Source of the DNA: JAXGPP01 sp964436865
GTDB taxonomy: Bacteria; Planctomycetota; Planctomycetia; Pirellulales; Thermoguttaceae
Reading direction: 5' to 3'
NCBI GenBank assembly: GCA_964436865.1
Contig: CAYTFK010000209.1
Location: 1 to 12,738 of the forward strand
DNA: 12,738 bases
Below are positions 1 through 6,392 of the stretch, piece after piece. The notes below the pieces were generated by a model that had not been told where the DNA came from, searched no databases, and saw nothing but the letters and a program-made list of their open reading frames with translations. Position numbers and translations under genes: made by a program. Numbering within the stretch: position 1 is the stretch's first letter; every line of letters begins with the position of its first letter.

Positions 1-2
1 CG

Positions 3-242
3 TTTCGCGACACCTGGCTTTTTCGGTACGGCTTCCTGGCCCTGCTGGTGATGCTGACCCTCGCGAGTCTCCGGCTGCTTCCCGCGGCACTGAGTTCCGG
101 GACTCCGGCACCTTTTACCCAAGTGTTCATAAACTTGTCACTGCTACTGGGCCATGTGGCCGGATTCGTCATTCCACGAGGGCGTCTGTCGAATTGGCTT
201 AGCTGGTTGTCGCTTGTCTGGGCGATGTTTACCGGCATCTGA
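3..242 (+). CDS. C-terminal fragment of a hypothetical membrane protein
   Basis: The frame is open from the left edge and ends at a TGA at 240-242, leaving about 79 residues of a longer protein. The fragment is very hydrophobic. One likely membrane segment covers WLFRYGFLALLVMLTLA near the start, a second covers VFINLSLLLGHVAGFVI, and a Trp- and Leu-rich stretch (NWLSWLSLVWAMF) runs to the C-terminus. This points to an integral membrane protein with at least two, perhaps three, helices in the visible part. The only ATG visible is internal, so the true start lies outside the window. No family can be named. The gene is followed by a strong hairpin at 323-362, as expected for the end of a transcription unit. 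An overlapping shorter frame at 154-366 looks like a shadow. Confidence 0.6.
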   Translation, partial: FRDTWLFRYGFLALLVMLTLASLRLLPAALSSGTPAPFTQVFINLSLLLGHVAGFVIPRGRLSNWLSWLSLVWAMFTGI

Positions 243-322
243 AAAGTGGAGACCTCAGGCTGACAGGCCAGCGGAGAGGAAAGAGGCGAAGGTAGGAGCG
301 GGCAAGCGCGGCGGCGCATGGA

Positions 323-362
323 AACGAACTCAGCCGGGCGGGAGGGCCCGGCTGAGTTCGTT
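323..362. terminator. Perfect 17-bp hairpin between convergent genes, likely bidirectional terminator
   Basis: The left arm AACGAACTCAGCCGGGC (323-339) and right arm (346-362) are exact reverse complements around a six-base loop. The stem is symmetrical, so it can form in transcripts from both strands. It sits between the end of the plus-strand membrane-protein gene (242) and the end of the minus-strand radical SAM gene (386). No long T-tract follows on either side (only TT on plus, and TTTCC on minus), so it is not a textbook intrinsic terminator. Its position and stability still favour a termination or 3'-end-stabilising role. Confidence 0.75.
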
Positions 363-385
363 GTGAAGGGGATGGGGCGCGCGGG

Positions 386-2254
386 TCAGGCGGGCTGTTC
401 CTGCCGTTGGATGGCATGGGAGGCCGGCAGTGAACCGCAAGCCAGCACGGGGATCGGGTCGAGCGAATCGGCGACGGACGCGTGCGAGCGGCCAATCGGG
501 GCCACGCGGCAGGCGACCGACTCGCAGAGCGGCAGATTGCTGCTGGTCGACCGTGCGGCGGCGTCGTTCTGCTCGTAGAAGGTCGGCGGCTCGTAGGTCC
601 AGCCCGCGGCGAGGCGAGCCTCTTCTTTGCGCATCTTGGCGTGGACGTAGCGACCGCCGACGAGGCCGGCGAGGCGAGCTTTCCAGCCGAACTCGCGGTA
701 CAGGTCCTTGAGCACGCCGAGCATCTTGGCCCGCATCGCCGGATTGTGGCGGTAGTAGCGGTAGGCGCCGGCCACCACGGCGGCGAAGGTGGTGCCCAGT
801 TCGCGGGCTTCCCAGGCGTAGCGGCGGCGGATCCGCCGGTCGGGATGATTCTTGTACCGCTTCCAGCCGGCCAGGGTGGTGCGGACGATCCGCACGATGC
901 TCGGGCCGTTGACGGTGAAGTCGCGATCGAAGGCCCGCACGATCAGTTCCGCTTCCTGCCCGGCGGGGATGTGCGGGTGGCGGTAGTTGAAGATGTACTG
1001 CCCGTGGATGTCGGGAATCTCGTACTCGCTGGGATCCTTCATGCGGCCCTGGGCGGTGAGATCGGCGAACAGCGGGGTGCCGGGTACGGGCGTATAGAGC
1101 ATGAACTGGTGGAAGTCGGTGTCGTGCTCGACGGCGTAGTCGATCGCGGCGTCGATGTTTTCCGGCGTGTGCTCTTCGAGGCCGATGATCGAGGAGCCGA
1201 GGACGCGAATGCCGTGCGACTGGAGCATGCGGACCAGGGCCCGCGTGTCGGAGCCGTGCAGCTTGGAGTACTGGCTGTTTTTGCCCTCCATGCCCATCCA
1301 GACCCAGGAGATGCCGAGGCCGACGAGTTGCTCGATGGTATAGGAGCGGAGGACGTTGGCGGAGCTGAAAACGTAGAGCGCCCAGGCCTTATTGTGCTGC
1401 TCCATGAGCTCGAGCAATCGCAGGGCGCGCTTGCGGTAGAGCAGGAAGTTCTCATCCATGATGAAGAACGACTGCACGTGCATCGACTCGCTGAGCTGCG
1501 ACATGACGTCGAACAGCTCGTCGCCGGTCTGATAGAAATGGATCGCTTTCCCCTTGCCGCCGAACATGGCCGACGTGGAGCAGAAATTGCAGCCCATGGG
1601 GCAGCCGACCGACGGGATGAGCGTGGCCGCGACGTCGCCCGGCTTGTCGCGGACGGAGATTCCCAGGTTGCGCGTGCCGAGGCCGGAGACGATTCGGGGG
1701 TGGCGGATGGGGCGATCGGGGTTTTCGCCCAAGTACTGGCGGAACCAGCGGACACCCTCGCCCTGGACCACGATATCGGCGCCGACGCGCTGCTTGAGGT
1801 CGGCAATATTGGCGATGTGGCCGCCGATGACGATCACGGCGCCGGGCTGATACTGCCGGATGAGCGCGACCATCTTGCGGACTTTGAGCTCGTTGGGCAC
1901 GATCGCGCTGATGCCGATGACGTCGTACTGCTTAGTCTTGAGCTCTTCGATGAAGCGGTCGAGAGTGGGGAAGTCCAGAAGCGTACAGGGCGCCTGGATG
2001 TTTGCCTGGATGAGCATTAAACCCCAGGAGCGATGGAACATCCGCAGCGAGAACGGCCCCTGGACGCGGGTGACCTGGTTGTGGTACAGCTCCATCGGGT
2101 TCATCGCCCGGCTGCCGTACTCGTCGTCCTTGCCATAGGGCCCGAAGACGCTGGTGAGGAGGATATTCGCCCGCGAGCGGAGGGGATGGACAGGCTGATC
2201 GGAAGATGAATTATCGGTGATAACGACGCCCAAATCGTCCGCGGCATGTTTCAT
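386..2254 (-). CDS. B12-binding domain radical SAM protein
   Basis: This is a cobalamin-binding radical SAM enzyme of unknown substrate. Numbered from a possible TTG start at 2320, residues about 100-200 form a B12-binding Rossmann-like region (YDVIGISAIVPNE, then VIVIGGHIANI). The radical SAM cluster motif is CPMGCNFC (Cys240, 244 and 247), which would hold the 4Fe-4S cluster that cleaves S-adenosylmethionine. MDENFLLYRKRA, WMGMEG and YTPVPGTPLF follow in the barrel. No DxHxxG cobalamin-ligand motif is seen, which is common in this class. I prefer the ATG at 2254 (622 residues) because a TATAAT box at 2305-2300 would start transcription near 2293, inside the longer frame. The TTG at 2320 has a GAGG eight bases upstream and remains possible. 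The last 58 residues are poorly ordered but keep about 83 percent GC at third positions, so they look truly coding. The gene lies just downstream of the helicase gene. Members of this class often methylate or rearrange unreactive carbons; that role is inferred only. Confidence 0.92.
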   Translation of the reverse strand: MKHAADDLGVVITDNSSSDQPVHPLRSRANILLTSVFGPYGKDDEYGSRAMNPMELYHNQVTRVQGPFSLRMFHRSWGLMLIQANIQAPCTLLDFPTLDRFIEELKTKQYDVIGISAIVPNELKVRKMVALIRQYQPGAVIVIGGHIANIADLKQRVGADIVVQGEGVRWFRQYLGENPDRPIRHPRIVSGLGTRNLGISVRDKPGDVAATLIPSVGCPMGCNFCSTSAMFGGKGKAIHFYQTGDELFDVMSQLSESMHVQSFFIMDENFLLYRKRALRLLELMEQHNKAWALYVFSSANVLRSYTIEQLVGLGISWVWMGMEGKNSQYSKLHGSDTRALVRMLQSHGIRVLGSSIIGLEEHTPENIDAAIDYAVEHDTDFHQFMLYTPVPGTPLFADLTAQGRMKDPSEYEIPDIHGQYIFNYRHPHIPAGQEAELIVRAFDRDFTVNGPSIVRIVRTTLAGWKRYKNHPDRRIRRRYAWEARELGTTFAAVVAGAYRYYRHNPAMRAKMLGVLKDLYREFGWKARLAGLVGGRYVHAKMRKEEARLAAGWTYEPPTFYEQNDAAARSTSSNLPLCESVACRVAPIGRSHASVADSLDPIPVLACGSLPASHAIQRQEQPA

Positions 2255-2299
2255 GGCGAGATCGTTTCTGGCAAGTTTCAGCCCCTGGGGAATCCGGCG

Positions 2300-2305
2300 A
2301 TTATA
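2300..2305 (-). promoter_or_regulatory. Candidate -10 box (TATAAT) for the radical SAM gene
   Basis: A consensus TATAAT lies on the minus strand in the short space after the helicase stop codon. It would give a leader of about 40 bases to the ATG at 2254. No convincing -35 box is seen at the usual spacing (TCTCTT at 17 bases). The helicase is upstream on the same strand, so the gene may be both read through and separately transcribed. Confidence 0.35.
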
Positions 2306-2330
2306 CACGCTCGCCGGCAAGAAAGAGACC

Positions 2331-3626
2331 TCAGTTCAAAGAAAGCTGATCCCTGGGTGTTGGCGGACGGCGACCCCGCCTGGAAGACTGTTGGCCGGCG
2401 GGGCCGGCCGGGCGGCGCGTGGCAGCCCGTTGTGGGGGTGCCGGGACACGCCCGGCATGGGCTCCGGCCGGCGACCGGGCGGGGCGGGCCTGGCGGGCGG
2501 GTTTGCCGTGGGCGATGACGGGGAGGGCGCGGCGAAGCAGCCGCTCGATGGCCTGAAGGTGACTGCGCTCGTCGTGGTCGCAGAACGAAACGGCCGATCC
2601 GGCGGCGCCGGCGCGGCCTGTCCGCCCGATGCGATGGACGTAGGTTTCGGGCTCGTGCGGCAGGTCGTAGTTGAGCACGTGGGAGATGCCCTCGACGTCG
2701 ATGCCGCGGGCGGCGATATCGGTTGCCACGAGCACGGGAGTGCGGCTGGATTTGAAATCGGAGAGCGTCCGCAAGCGTGCCGACTGGCTCTTGTTGCCGT
2801 GGATCGCGTCGGCCTGGATGCCGGCCTGGCGGAGTTGCCGGGCGACCCGGTCGGCGCCCCGTTTGGTGCGGGTAAACACGAGGGCCCGAGTGAAGGGCTG
2901 GTCGCGGAGGAAGCGGGTTAGCGCGCGGGGTTTCTCCTGCCGCGGCACAAAGCACACCGACTGCTGGATCAGATCGGTCGTGGCCTTGACGGGAGCGACC
3001 CGAACGCGGACCGGCTTGCGGAGGATGGCCGCGGCCAGTTGTTCGATCGGGGGAGGCATGGTCGCGGAGAACAGCAGGGTCTGACGCTCGCGCGGCAGTT
3101 GGGCGATGATGCGACGGACGTCGGGGATGAATCCCATGTCGAGCATCCGGTCGGCCTCGTCGAGCACCAACGTATCGACCGCGGTAAGATCGAGCAACCC
3201 CTGGCCGACAAGGTCGAGCAACCGACCGGGCGTGGCCACGACGACGTCGACGCCCTGCTGGAGGGCACGGACCTGCGGATGCTGGCCGACGCCGCCGAAG
3301 ACAACTGCGTGGCGGAGGCCGGTACCGCGGCCGTAGGCCTGGAAGCTCTCGCCGATCTGGGCGGCCAGTTCGCGGGTGGGGGCAAGGACGAGAACTCGCG
3401 GCCTCCGGCGACGGCCCGTCGGGGGGGCCGCTTTCAGCATGCGGTGCAGCAGCGGCAGGGCAAAGGCTGCCGTCTTGCCGGTGCCCGTCTGCGCGCAGCC
3501 GAGCAGATCGCGCCCGGCGATCACGTGCGGGAGCGCCTGGAGTTGGATCGGAGTGGGAATGGAATAGCCGGCGGCCGAGACGGCGCGCAGGAGGGGCTCG
3601 GCGAGGCCGAGTTCAGCAAAAGTCAT
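2331..3626 (-). CDS. rhlE: DEAD-box ATP-dependent RNA helicase, RhlE-type
   Basis: This encodes a cytoplasmic ATP-driven RNA helicase of 431 residues that would remodel structured RNA or ribosome-assembly intermediates. All core motifs are visible in order: Q motif region GYSIPTPIQ (20-28), Walker A AQTGTGKT (45-52), PTRELAAQ (83-90), TPGR (132-135), DEAD (156-159), SAT (187-189), ATDIAARGID (301-310) and HRIGRTGR (331-338). The N-terminus MTFAELGLAEPLLRAV is typical of the RhlE group, and it fixes the start at 3626 even though the frame is open to 4025. From about residue 371 the tail is rich in Arg, Pro and Ala, as in the basic RNA-binding tails of this family. The Shine-Dalgarno site is weak and lies against a hairpin. 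The leader carries three hairpins and may control expression. The radical SAM gene follows closely on the same strand. Confidence 0.96.
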   Translation of the reverse strand: MTFAELGLAEPLLRAVSAAGYSIPTPIQLQALPHVIAGRDLLGCAQTGTGKTAAFALPLLHRMLKAAPPTGRRRRPRVLVLAPTRELAAQIGESFQAYGRGTGLRHAVVFGGVGQHPQVRALQQGVDVVVATPGRLLDLVGQGLLDLTAVDTLVLDEADRMLDMGFIPDVRRIIAQLPRERQTLLFSATMPPPIEQLAAAILRKPVRVRVAPVKATTDLIQQSVCFVPRQEKPRALTRFLRDQPFTRALVFTRTKRGADRVARQLRQAGIQADAIHGNKSQSARLRTLSDFKSSRTPVLVATDIAARGIDVEGISHVLNYDLPHEPETYVHRIGRTGRAGAAGSAVSFCDHDERSHLQAIERLLRRALPVIAHGKPARQARPARSPAGAHAGRVPAPPQRAATRRPAGPAGQQSSRRGRRPPTPRDQLSLN

Positions 3627-3630
3627 GAGA

Positions 3631-3655
3631 GGTCTCTTGGGAGAGTCCCAGGACC
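3631..3655 (-). promoter_or_regulatory. Start-proximal hairpin in helicase leader
   Basis: On the mRNA strand, GGTC, C, TGGGA, CTC, TCCCA, AGA, GACC forms a 5-bp stem extended by a further 4 bp across a small asymmetric internal loop. It ends only four bases before the ATG at 3626, so it would cover the ribosome landing site. A CTCTTG at minus 3731-3726 can alternatively pair with CAAGAG at 3639-3634 inside this hairpin. Confidence 0.45.
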
Positions 3656-3665
3656 AGATGGGATA

Positions 3666-3680
3666 GACGCCACGGGCGTC
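3666..3680 (-). repeat. Short perfect hairpin in helicase leader
   Basis: GACGCC and GGCGTC form a perfect 6-bp stem around a three-base loop. It lies between the terminator-like hairpin and the start-proximal hairpin of the helicase leader. Confidence 0.4.
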
Positions 3681-3684
3681 ATCT

Positions 3685-3718
3685 AAAAAGCCATTGGACC
3701 TGGCAGGAATCCAATGGC
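3685..3718 (-). terminator. Terminator-like hairpin with T5 tract upstream of helicase
   Basis: On the minus strand a 9-bp stem (GCCATTGGA with TCCAATGGC, 3718-3710 and 3698-3690) encloses a further CCT/AGG pairing. It is followed directly by TTTTT. It lies 82 bases after the end of the 131-residue gene and about 60 bases before the helicase start. It could simply end the upstream transcript. If the TACAAT box at 3752-3747 is a real promoter, the hairpin lies inside the helicase leader and acts as an attenuator. Confidence 0.65.
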
Positions 3719-3746
3719 CGCAGGGCAAGAGGATCGGATCAACGCA

Positions 3747-3755
3747 ATTGTAGCA
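3747..3755 (-). promoter_or_regulatory. Candidate extended -10 promoter (TGCTACAAT) for the helicase
   Basis: TGCTACAAT on the minus strand matches an extended -10 element (TGn followed by a TATAAT-like hexamer). No good -35 is seen at 17 bases (GTCACC or TGTCAC nearby), which extended -10 promoters can tolerate. Transcription would start near 3740 and give a leader of about 114 bases. The same nine bases occur at 4761-4753. Confidence 0.4.
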
Positions 3756-3799
3756 CATCGGCTGGCATGGTGACAGCCGTGTTGCGCCCCGCTGTCGGT

Positions 3800-4195
3800 T
3801 TAAGGCAGCGGCAGCCAGCCGGGCTGTTCCATTCGCGGCAGCCGGGCCGCCTGGGAGGTCCAGTAGGCGGCGAGTTCGTCGCGGACGGCGGCGCGGAGTT
3901 GGTCGGACTCTTCGGGGGCGTCGCAGGCTGCCGCGACGCTCCAGGGAACGTCGATATCGGCGTCGCAGAGGGCCCAGTGAAGGAAGGTCTGGCTGCCGAG
4001 CCATACGCGCTCGGTTTCGCACCACAGGGCTTTGCTGCGGGTTGCCCGGTGGGTGAAGTGGAAGTAGGCCCGGACGGCGGAGCGGACGGCTTGTCTGAGG
4101 GGCATTCCGGCACAGTGCCGCCGCACGCTTCGCTGCCGCACGCTGCGGTTGGCGAGGGGGCGTGGATCACAACGATCACGATCGACTTCCACCAT
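3800..4195 (-). CDS. Hypothetical protein, 131 residues
   Basis: The start is well fixed: AAGGAGG at 4207-4201 sits five bases before the ATG at 4195, the best ribosome binding site in the window. I do not recognise the family. The protein is soluble-looking, with no signal peptide or membrane helix. The first 30 residues are Arg-rich with a short internal repeat (SVRQRSVRR). From MPLRQAVRSAVRAYFHF onward it is rich in Trp, Ala and aromatic residues, including WCETERVWLGS, LHWALCDADIDVPWS and a closing EQPGWLPLP. Three Cys residues in the body are not spaced like a metal site. A longer plus-strand frame (3767-4240) lies antisense and has no comparable start signal. It follows the 63-residue gene by 99 bases on the same strand, so the two may be co-transcribed. 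Confidence 0.75.
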   Translation of the reverse strand: MVEVDRDRCDPRPLANRSVRQRSVRRHCAGMPLRQAVRSAVRAYFHFTHRATRSKALWCETERVWLGSQTFLHWALCDADIDVPWSVAAACDAPEESDQLRAAVRDELAAYWTSQAARLPRMEQPGWLPLP

Positions 4196-4257
4196 GTTGT
4201 CCTCCTTATAGGGCGTTCAATTCAAGGGCGGGCCGGCTGAAGGGCGGCCGGCGCGCG

Positions 4258-4284
4258 GGTCGCAACGGTCGCAACGGTCGCGGC
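4258..4284. repeat. Short 9-bp tandem repeat
   Basis: GGTCGCAAC occurs twice in tandem, followed by a degenerate third copy GGTCGCGGC, just past the stop codon of the 63-residue gene. It is probably slippage in non-coding sequence. No function is evident. Confidence 0.4.
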
Positions 4285-4294
4285 AGGCCGCCGG

Positions 4295-4486
4295 TCAGTC
4301 GTCGGCGGGTGGCTCGGCGTCGGGGGTGTCGTCGGCGCGAGCGTCGTCGCCGGCGGAATCGGCGCCGGGCGACGCGCCGCCGGCGTCGTCTTTTCGTTTC
4401 TGGCGGCGCGACCGTTTATCCTGGGCCTTTTGCCGCTTCTGCATCTCTCGCTGGCGTTTGATGAAGGTGTTTTTGTCTCGTGCCAT
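4295..4486 (-). CDS. Small charge-partitioned protein, 63 residues
   Basis: The product starts MARDKNTFIKRQREMQKRQK. Residues 1-32 are almost entirely polar and basic and should form a single helix. Residues 33-63 (DDAGGASPGADSAGDDARAD and on) are acidic, Gly- and Ala-rich and likely disordered. No membrane segment or Cys is present. A GGAG five bases before the ATG at 4486 supports the start. Small proteins with a similar basic opening are familiar from planctomycetes and some other bacteria, but none has a function I can name. The basic helix would suit nucleic-acid or ribosome binding; this is inference. Ribosome- or nucleoid-associated roles are the obvious alternatives to test. Confidence 0.7.
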   Translation of the reverse strand: MARDKNTFIKRQREMQKRQKAQDKRSRRQKRKDDAGGASPGADSAGDDARADDTPDAEPPADD

Positions 4487-4752
4487 GCATGCTCCGTGTG
4501 GTGTTGCCGATCGAAAGGCGTCTCCAAATCGCCGATCCGTCCCCGCTCGACGGCGGTTGAGAGCGGGCCGGGGTTAAGCGAGCGCAGGCCGGCGCGGCGA
4601 GCCGGCCGACAACTCGGCGATCATCCGGCAAGAGGTGGCAAGCAGATCAAGCGCGATCCAGAGATATCCGCGGCACGTCGCAGGAGAGGCGACTTGGAGC
4701 GAAAAAAGGGGAAAGCTGAAGGGCTTGCGGTCTCGTGCTCCACGCAGAGTGG

Positions 4753-4761
4753 ATTGTAGCA
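4753..4761 (-). promoter_or_regulatory. Candidate extended -10 promoter (TGCTACAAT) for the small-protein gene
   Basis: The nine bases are identical to the candidate promoter in front of the helicase. A -35 at 17 bases would be TTTCCC, a poor match. The leader to the ATG at 4486 would be about 260 bases, which is long, so this is tentative. Confidence 0.25.
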
Positions 4762-4865
4762 GACCGGGTCCCACAGGGAAACCGTTCCGCGAGGCCCCCG
4801 CGGGAGAAATCCTGAGCCCCCCGACCGATTATCTGCCACCGCGGTCTGTCGTTGCAGGCTGCGTT

Positions 4866-4901
4866 CGGGTAGAATTGAGACTGGAAATGGAGATCTACCC
4901 G
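4866..4901 (+). repeat. 8-bp inverted repeat upstream of BON gene
   Basis: CGGGTAGA (4866-4873) and TCTACCCG (4894-4901) are exact reverse complements 20 bases apart. They could form a stem-loop in a leader RNA or two half-sites for a regulator. Confidence 0.45.
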
Positions 4902-4916
4902 CATTTTGATTCTCTG

Positions 4917-4936
4917 CCAGATTCTCAGAATCCTGG
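4917..4936. repeat. Palindrome upstream of BON gene, operator-like
   Basis: GATTCTCAGAATC (4920-4932) is a perfect palindrome around a single central base. It extends outward as CCAG/CTGG with one extra base. A central gap of one base is too small for an RNA loop, so a DNA-binding site is more natural. A second GATTCT lies 12 bases upstream at 4908-4913. Confidence 0.45.
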
Positions 4937-4954
4937 TTGACTCCCGTTCCGCAA

Positions 4955-4975
4955 ACATTTTTTCGCGGAAAATGT
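4955..4975. repeat. AT-rich inverted repeat just before BON ribosome binding site
   Basis: ACATTTT (4955-4961) and AAAATGT (4969-4975) are exact reverse complements with TTCGCGG between them. The element ends seven bases before the GGGAG site. It could be an operator or a translation-controlling hairpin. Confidence 0.45.
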
Positions 4976-4994
4976 CTCATTGGGAGTCGCGGCC

Positions 4995-5246
4995 ATGCTC
5001 AGCAATCGCGGTCAGGTTCCAGACAAGCGCATTGTCCAGAAAGTGCAGCAACGTTTGTCGCGGCTGAGTCTGGGGTCTCAGAGCAAGGTGGGCGTCGACG
5101 TTCGCAACGGCTCGGTGATCCTGAGCGGCACGCTGCAACTGGAACGCCAGCGCAAGGCGGTGATGCAGGCGGCCCGCGGCGTGGAAGGCGTGCGGGGGAT
5201 CGTCGACAACATGCAGATCAAGCCCGCGGCCCACAAGTGGCAGTAG
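4995..5246 (+). CDS. BON-domain protein, single domain
   Basis: The product is 83 residues and is almost entirely one BON domain: an N-terminal helix (KRIVQKVQQRLSRL), then VGVDVRNGSVILSGTLQLERQRKAV, with the conserved strand-turn Gly, and a closing VEGVRGIVDNMQI. This is the usual alpha-beta pattern of BON domains (OsmY, Kbp and secretin accessory families), which bind membranes, lipids, potassium or other proteins. There is no signal peptide, unlike OsmY, so a cytoplasmic role is more likely. I chose the ATG at 4995 because GGGAG lies eight bases before it; an in-frame TTG at 4980 is less supported. The gene stands alone on the plus strand, divergent from the small-protein gene and convergent with the URO-D-like gene 40 bases away. 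Three palindromes crowd its upstream region, which suggests regulated expression, perhaps by stress. Confidence 0.88.
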   Translation: MLSNRGQVPDKRIVQKVQQRLSRLSLGSQSKVGVDVRNGSVILSGTLQLERQRKAVMQAARGVEGVRGIVDNMQIKPAAHKWQ

Positions 5247-5286
5247 CGGCGGGCTGACGGGCCATCGAGTGGTGAGTGGCTTCGCC

Positions 5287-6369
5287 CTACAGGCGGTAGG
5301 CTCGCACTTCGTCCATGAGCGAGTTGGCGTCGGCAATGCTCGCGGCGCCGCGGACGTGGTAGAGAACGCCGCCGGGGAGGGCGTGGCGGCGGAGGCGTTC
5401 GACGAACGGGGCGTAGTCGGCCTGGACGACCAGGGGGAGGTCGCCGGTGCGGGCCTGCAGATCGGGCAGGACGTCGAACGCGGCCGGGTAGCCGCGGTCG
5501 TCGCCCAGGAACATCGCCTTGAGGCCGCGGAGCATCGCCACCGCTTCGAGCAGATGCCGGCCGTTGCCGTGGATGTGCACCACGCCGCCGTCGAAGCGGC
5601 CGAGGATCCGTTCGGCGGGCTCGCGGCCCCACTGTTCGAAATAGGCGACCGACGTCATGTGGAACGGATCGACGCTCTCGGAGACGATGCGGCCGGGGAG
5701 CCAGCCGACCATGTTGCTGGCCGTGCCGCCGGCCAGCAGGCCCGCGCGCTCGAAGAACGCTTCCTGGATGGCCACGTTGAGCTCATAGGCGAAGTCGATC
5801 GCCCGGCGAACCTGTTCCGGGCATTCGTCGAGGGCCAGATACGTGGCGGTCGCGCCGATGAGTTCGAAGACGAAGTTCAACCCGTCGATGAGGATGAAGT
5901 GGCTCACGCCGAACTTGCCCGCGGCGCCGGCGGCGAAAACCTCGAGCTGGCGATGATAGCGGCGGAACCACTCGCCGGAGCGATCGAACTTGAGGCGATC
6001 CAACTCCGCGAGGTCGGCCAGGAGCGGGGCGACCATCGACGAGATCCAACCGGTATCGGGATGGGACATGAACTGGGCCTGCCCGCCGAGCACGCCGCCG
6101 TAGAGGCCCTGGTCCATCTCGCTGAGGTAGGCGCTGGGGATTGAATCGTCTTCGAGCGCCGCGCGTTCGGCGAGCAAGCGATCCCAGAAGGCGATGCGCT
6201 GGACCGGGTCGGGGTAGGCGCAGAAACCCTCCGGGTACTGGCGGCGAAAATCGGCCAGCGCAGCGCTCGGCACGCCGATGGTGGCGAAGATTTCGTCCGG
6301 CGCGCGGCGCTCGAAGAGCCGGCTCAAGCGGGCGATTGCTTCAGCGGCGTTCGGCTTGTAGTGGAGCAT
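5287..6369 (-). CDS. Uroporphyrinogen decarboxylase (URO-D)-like protein
   Basis: The product has 360 residues and resembles the URO-D/MtaA-type TIM-barrel superfamily, which includes heme-pathway decarboxylases and cobalamin or methyl-transfer enzymes. Supporting stretches are FGVSHFILIDGLNFVFELIG (153-172), ALDECPEQVRRAIDFAYE (179-196), ESVDPFHMTSVAYFEQW (231-247) and GGVVHIHGNGRHLLEAVAML (261-280), the last being the usual His/Gly-Asn strand end. The N-terminus does not show the Arg-rich substrate loop of true HemE, so heme synthesis is unlikely. The start at 6369 is chosen because upstream in-frame codons run through the palindromic repeats and look unnatural; the ribosome binding site is weak. 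The gene lies 94 bases after the isomerase-like gene on the same strand, so the two are probably co-transcribed and act in one pathway. The substrate is unknown. Confidence 0.72.
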   Translation of the reverse strand: MLHYKPNAAEAIARLSRLFERRAPDEIFATIGVPSAALADFRRQYPEGFCAYPDPVQRIAFWDRLLAERAALEDDSIPSAYLSEMDQGLYGGVLGGQAQFMSHPDTGWISSMVAPLLADLAELDRLKFDRSGEWFRRYHRQLEVFAAGAAGKFGVSHFILIDGLNFVFELIGATATYLALDECPEQVRRAIDFAYELNVAIQEAFFERAGLLAGGTASNMVGWLPGRIVSESVDPFHMTSVAYFEQWGREPAERILGRFDGGVVHIHGNGRHLLEAVAMLRGLKAMFLGDDRGYPAAFDVLPDLQARTGDLPLVVQADYAPFVERLRRHALPGGVLYHVRGAASIADANSLMDEVRAYRL

Positions 6370-6392
6370 GGCGCGGTGACGAATTCTCTTTC

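Larger units (their letters stand above)
4498..4994. other. Non-coding divergent region between small-protein gene and BON gene
   Basis: About 500 bases have no convincing gene; the open frames here lack start signals and natural composition. The left part holds a 7-bp GC hairpin (GGCCGGC/GCCGGCC, 4587-4607) and a 5-bp stem (GTCGC/GCGAC, 4677-4693) with AGGAGAG in its loop. A minus-strand TGCTACAAT (4761-4753) may drive the small-protein gene. The right part, before the BON start, holds three further palindromes listed separately. Confidence 0.6.

Noticed and set aside
482..2020. Plus-strand open frame of 512 codons antisense to the radical SAM gene
   Set aside because: The translation is dominated by Ala, Asp, Val and Gly with no motifs, and it mirrors the codon bias of the real gene on the other strand.
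3627..4025. N-terminal extension of the helicase frame to 4025
   Set aside because: The extension is Arg- and Pro-rich, crosses the terminator-like hairpin and overlaps the upstream gene. The family N-terminus MTFAELGL starts at 3626.
3767..4240. Plus-strand 157-codon frame antisense to the 131-residue gene
   Set aside because: It has no ribosome binding site, while the opposite strand has AAGGAGG at ideal spacing. The composition is typical of a shadow frame.
4430..4759. Plus-strand 109-codon frame over the small-protein gene and its upstream region
   Set aside because: It is antisense to the better-supported small gene, lacks a ribosome site, and its composition changes randomly along its length.
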